64,000 nucleotides of DNA, taken from the NCBI RefSeq assembly GCF_040207125.1, contig NZ_CP157940.1, positions 3,286,001 through 3,350,000 on the forward strand, read 5' to 3'. The notes beneath the pieces are model-generated. The model did no database searches. It worked only from the letters and a program-made list of their open reading frames with translations, and was not told the DNA's origin. Positions 61,338 through 64,000 of this stretch are shown in pieces; the first letter of the stretch is position 1; the number at the start of each line of letters is the position of its first letter. The position numbers were made by a program, and so were the translations under genes. Source of the stretch: Lacrimispora sp. BS-2. GTDB lineage: Bacteria > Bacillota > Clostridia > Lachnospirales > Lachnospiraceae.

Positions 61338-61886
61338 CTATGGGTTTTTTAAATATTCTTCCCACTGCATTTCCAAAATATCATCTTTTTCTCCCACTGG
61401 CTGAATAAACAGTATCTTGCCGCTTTCCTCTTCCATAGTGATTTGATATTTGATATCCTTTATTGTCAGAGATCCTTTCCATATAAGCATGGAACTCGAC
61501 GGTGTCTCTGAGTTAACTAACAGGTAAGGAGTTATATCAATCTCTCTTAATATGGGACCATAAATAGTAATCTCTAAAACAGGAATCCTGCTCAGTTCCC
61601 GAAAACATTGTCTGCGCGCCTCATATAAGCTAAATCTGTCTCCTGTTTTAAGTTCAATAAGCTTTAGATTTGCATTGTCGTCAGTTAACAGCTTCATTTT
61701 TTCCTCTAGTGTTAACGTATTATTTTCTATTTTATCCATCTCAAAAACATTCATATTCATTTCTTTTGTCTCACTTAACAGCTTCCGGTCCTGATACTGA
61801 AAATAAAGATATGGAAAGATCAGGATTGCCAAAGCTAAGGCAGCTACCTTGGTCAGATATAATACATAATTAGATGTCCTGTTCAT
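61338..61886 (-). CDS. Membrane-anchored hypothetical protein of the two-component operon
   Basis: 182 residues with one N-terminal transmembrane helix (about 8-27) and an extracytoplasmic region: KLIELKTGDRFSLYEARRQC, ISRIPVLEITIYGPILREID-like core, MLIWKGSLTIKDIKYQITME. It overlaps the kinase gene by 17 bases, so they are cotranscribed and coupled. Position suggests an accessory factor that modulates the kinase or a target of the system. No family recognised. Confidence 0.65.
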   Translation of the reverse strand: MNRTSNYVLYLTKVAALALAILIFPYLYFQYQDRKLLSETKEMNMNVFEMDKIENNTLTLEEKMKLLTDDNANLKLIELKTGDRFSLYEARRQCFRELSRIPVLEITIYGPILREIDITPYLLVNSETPSSSMLIWKGSLTIKDIKYQITMEEESGKILFIQPVGEKDDILEMQWEEYLKNP

Positions 61887-63288
61887 CGATACTTCCTTTC
61901 CATACCAATGTCACTGTAGTCCCTTTACCCACTTCACTCTCAAACAGCATCTCTCCTTTATGAATATTCATAATATTAGAACAAATAGCTAACCCCAGGC
62001 CTGCTCCCCCATCTGCTCTGGAACGGGCTTTATCCACCCGGTAAAAGGCTTCCTGAATTTTAGAAATCTCCTCTTTTGGCATACCCATCCCGTTATCCGT
62101 TATTGAAATCCATACATTACCACTCTTACAGCCAGTTTCTATCATAATCTTACCATTCACGCCAGCCGCTTTTCCGCCATTATCTAATATATTTAACAAA
62201 ACATTTTTCATAAGTTCCATATCTGCTTTGATCAGAAAATTGATAGAAGATTTTTTTACAGCAATTTTCTTTTTGTCAAAAACAGGGTTCATTGCTTCCA
62301 GGGCATCTTCCAACAAATTCTGAACGGTACTGACGGAATAATTGGGTATTGCATTTTTTTCAATTAATAACTGCATCATCCTGTTTGAAAGTGTTTCCAG
62401 TCTCTTTCCTTCCGAAATAATATAGTCCACGGCATATAGGAAATCCTGCTCCTCCATTTTGCTTCTCTTTATTAAATCCGCATATCCTATCATGGCAGTA
62501 AGAGGCGTTCTGATTTCATGCGCCAGACTGCCTGCCAGCTCTTCCTGCTTTTTTGCCGTTTCCTTCAGCAACTGGATTTTTTCTTCTAATTGTTCCGCCA
62601 TACCATTAAAATCGGATGCCAAAATACCAACTTCATCTTTCTCCTTATATTCCACTCTTTCCGTGTAGTCTCCTGACCTGATTTTTTTCACCGCATAAAT
62701 CAATTTATGAATTGGTTTCGTTAATTTTATAACATTGACAGCGTTCAGCAATGCGCTTATGGCTCCCACAACAATTATGGTTATTATAAATATTCTTTGC
62801 TGCTCCTCTTTCTCTAAAAAAACCTGTGTGAGATCTTTATAAACCTCAATTATAATAGGTTGTCCAAGCAGCTCTGTCAGAACTGACATTTGTAAAAAAT
62901 AACCCTTAGCATTCTTTTCCACACGATATACAATTCTATAAAGAGATAATTCACTACTCTCTTTATCTAAAAACCCTGCATTATCGTTCTGAAATAATAC
63001 CTTTCCATTTTCATCCCTTATTCTATAAAATTCTCCATTCCAATTGTTTTTCAAAGTATCAATTGCTTCCTCAATACTTTTTATTGGTTCCTTATACAAT
63101 GTACTGCTGTCATTCGCAAGCAGCGTTACCAGATCCCGATGAATGTTTTCAATATTTTCTTTTTCCCTCTCAACCTCCAGCAAATATGCTTTATGGAATG
63201 TCATTGACAGCAGTATAACGCCCTCTAATGTCAATGCGAACAGAACGACCAGAAATGTATTTGAGAATATCTTCCAGGAAAGTTTCAT
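61870..63288 (-). CDS. Sensor histidine kinase
   Basis: 472 residues. Two transmembrane helices (about 8-28 and 165-185) border an extracellular sensor of about 135 residues. A HAMP domain follows (about 186-240, IKLTKPIHKLIYAVKKIRSG), then HisKA with the phospho-His in GSLAHEIRTPLTAMIGYADL (about 258). The HATPase domain has NVLLNILDNGGKAAG, ITDNGMGMPKEEI and GGAGLGLAICSNIM. It partners the OmpR-type regulator encoded immediately upstream. Confidence 0.92.
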   Translation of the reverse strand: MKLSWKIFSNTFLVVLFALTLEGVILLSMTFHKAYLLEVEREKENIENIHRDLVTLLANDSSTLYKEPIKSIEEAIDTLKNNWNGEFYRIRDENGKVLFQNDNAGFLDKESSELSLYRIVYRVEKNAKGYFLQMSVLTELLGQPIIIEVYKDLTQVFLEKEEQQRIFIITIIVVGAISALLNAVNVIKLTKPIHKLIYAVKKIRSGDYTERVEYKEKDEVGILASDFNGMAEQLEEKIQLLKETAKKQEELAGSLAHEIRTPLTAMIGYADLIKRSKMEEQDFLYAVDYIISEGKRLETLSNRMMQLLIEKNAIPNYSVSTVQNLLEDALEAMNPVFDKKKIAVKKSSINFLIKADMELMKNVLLNILDNGGKAAGVNGKIMIETGCKSGNVWISITDNGMGMPKEEISKIQEAFYRVDKARSRADGGAGLGLAICSNIMNIHKGEMLFESEVGKGTTVTLVWKGSIDEQDI

Positions 63289-63942
63289 TTAATCCTCCAA
63301 ACGGTATCCAATTTTAAATACAGATACCAATTGATCATATAGATCTAATTTTTTACGCAGCCTTTGTATATGCATATCAACTGTTCTGCTATCACCAGTA
63401 TACTCCCCTTCCCATACTCTCTCATAAATCTGCTCTCTAAATAATGCCAAGTTTTTATTTTTAATGAATAGCACCAGTAATTTAAACTCTTTTTCTGTTA
63501 GTGTAATCTCCTGCCCAGCCTTTGTCACTTTGTGTGATGATACATCCACAGAAATATTTCTGTAAGACAAGACTTCATCTGTTTTATAATACCGCCTGAG
63601 CACGTTTTCAATCCTGGCCTGCAATTCCTCTATCTGAAAGGGCTTTGTCAGGTAATCATCAGCGCCTAACTTGAAGCCCTTTACTTTGTCCTGCACACTT
63701 CCTTTTGCAGTCAAAAATATTACCGGAATCCCCATAGGCCGGATAAATTCCATTAATTCAAATCCATTGACCTTTGGCAGCATGATATCCAGAAGAATCA
63801 GCGAATACCTTTTTTCCAAAACTTTATTTGCAGCCGCTTCCCCGTCATAGACCTGCTCACACTCATATCCCATGGTTCTCAAGCTTATCTTAATAAAATC
63901 AGATATAGGTTTTTCATCTTCGACAATTAAAATATTATGCAT
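63289..63942 (-). CDS. OmpR/PhoB family response regulator
   Basis: 217 residues from ATG 63942 (AAAGGAAAT site); the frame stays open to 63996 but MHNILIVEDEKPISDFIKIS is the natural N-terminus. Receiver: acidic pair EDE, phospho-Asp in YSLILLDIMLPKVNGFELME (about residue 51), VIFLTAKG and DDYLTKPFQ. Winged-helix Trans_reg_C domain (about 125-217): ITLTEKEFKLLVLFIKNKNL and SRTVDMHIQRLRKKLDLYDQ. It should be phosphorylated by the kinase whose gene begins right after its stop codon. Confidence 0.93.
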   Translation of the reverse strand: MHNILIVEDEKPISDFIKISLRTMGYECEQVYDGEAAANKVLEKRYSLILLDIMLPKVNGFELMEFIRPMGIPVIFLTAKGSVQDKVKGFKLGADDYLTKPFQIEELQARIENVLRRYYKTDEVLSYRNISVDVSSHKVTKAGQEITLTEKEFKLLVLFIKNKNLALFREQIYERVWEGEYTGDSRTVDMHIQRLRKKLDLYDQLVSVFKIGYRLED

Positions 63943-64000
63943 TTTTATTTCCTTTCTATCCAGTTCCCCTCTTTTCATAAAAAAACCAGGTCCCAAATCT

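Overview
The window reads as chromosome of a strictly anaerobic, spore-forming low-GC Firmicute of the Lachnospiraceae (Clostridium cluster XIVa, Lacrimispora/Enterocloster-like). This is inferred from gene content only: the spore amidase gene cwlD, pyruvate formate-lyase, a small 2[4Fe-4S] ferredoxin, oxygen-labile iron-sulfur serine dehydratase, MecA, the gdpP-rplI-dnaB cluster, many sugar systems and strong AGGAGG ribosome sites. No rRNA, tRNA or CRISPR array was seen.

Layout. 0-2 kb: start of a chemoreceptor gene, a Gfo/Idh/MocA remnant and a TauE exporter. 1.9-4.6 kb: a decayed prophage (type I toxin-antitoxin-like locus, endolysin repeat fragment, holin, lysis-cassette membrane proteins, broken tail-type fragments) bounded by a 33-bp direct repeat of the 3' end of cwlD, which looks like attL/attR. 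4.6-11 kb: cwlD, a phosphoesterase lipoprotein, a GH18 protein, and a Ser/Thr kinase fused to a P-loop-like domain followed by a second such protein. 11-17 kb: HxlR/flavoprotein pair, broken acetyltransferase, mecA, an esterase-like protein, MarR/MATE. 17-21 kb: L-serine dehydratase, amino-acid symporter and DauR-type regulator. 21-28 kb: alpha-galactoside locus (ABC transporter, two AraC regulators, GH4 enzyme, remnant of a GH36 enzyme). 28-32 kb: a pyruvate formate-lyase operon in which the glycyl-radical domain is a separate gene. 32-38 kb: C26 peptidase, MerR-like protein, a cluster of long perfect palindromes, dnaB-rplI-gdpP, response regulator. 39-46 kb: phosphonate-type ABC operon with a 5'-nucleotidase and LacI regulator. 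46-54 kb: topB, MATE, a collapsed beta-glucoside PTS/GH1 locus, an SSS symporter. 54-60 kb: LytTR/GHKL two-component system and a MetNIQ-type transporter with a DUF169 protein. 60-64 kb: stress membrane protein, lipoprotein, and an OmpR-type two-component operon.

Most noteworthy: the formate-lyase operon at 28.2-32.0 kb. The 686-residue catalytic chain keeps the Cys-Cys active site but stops before the radical-glycine domain. That domain is an independent 81-residue gene, and between them lies an 89-residue gene that resembles a glycyl-radical domain without the radical loop. Activase and ferredoxin genes follow. Other items to check are the cwlD attachment site, the palindrome cluster downstream of dnaB, the kinase/degenerate P-loop pair, and several loci caught mid-decay (GH36, GH1-PTS, GNAT, Gfo/Idh).
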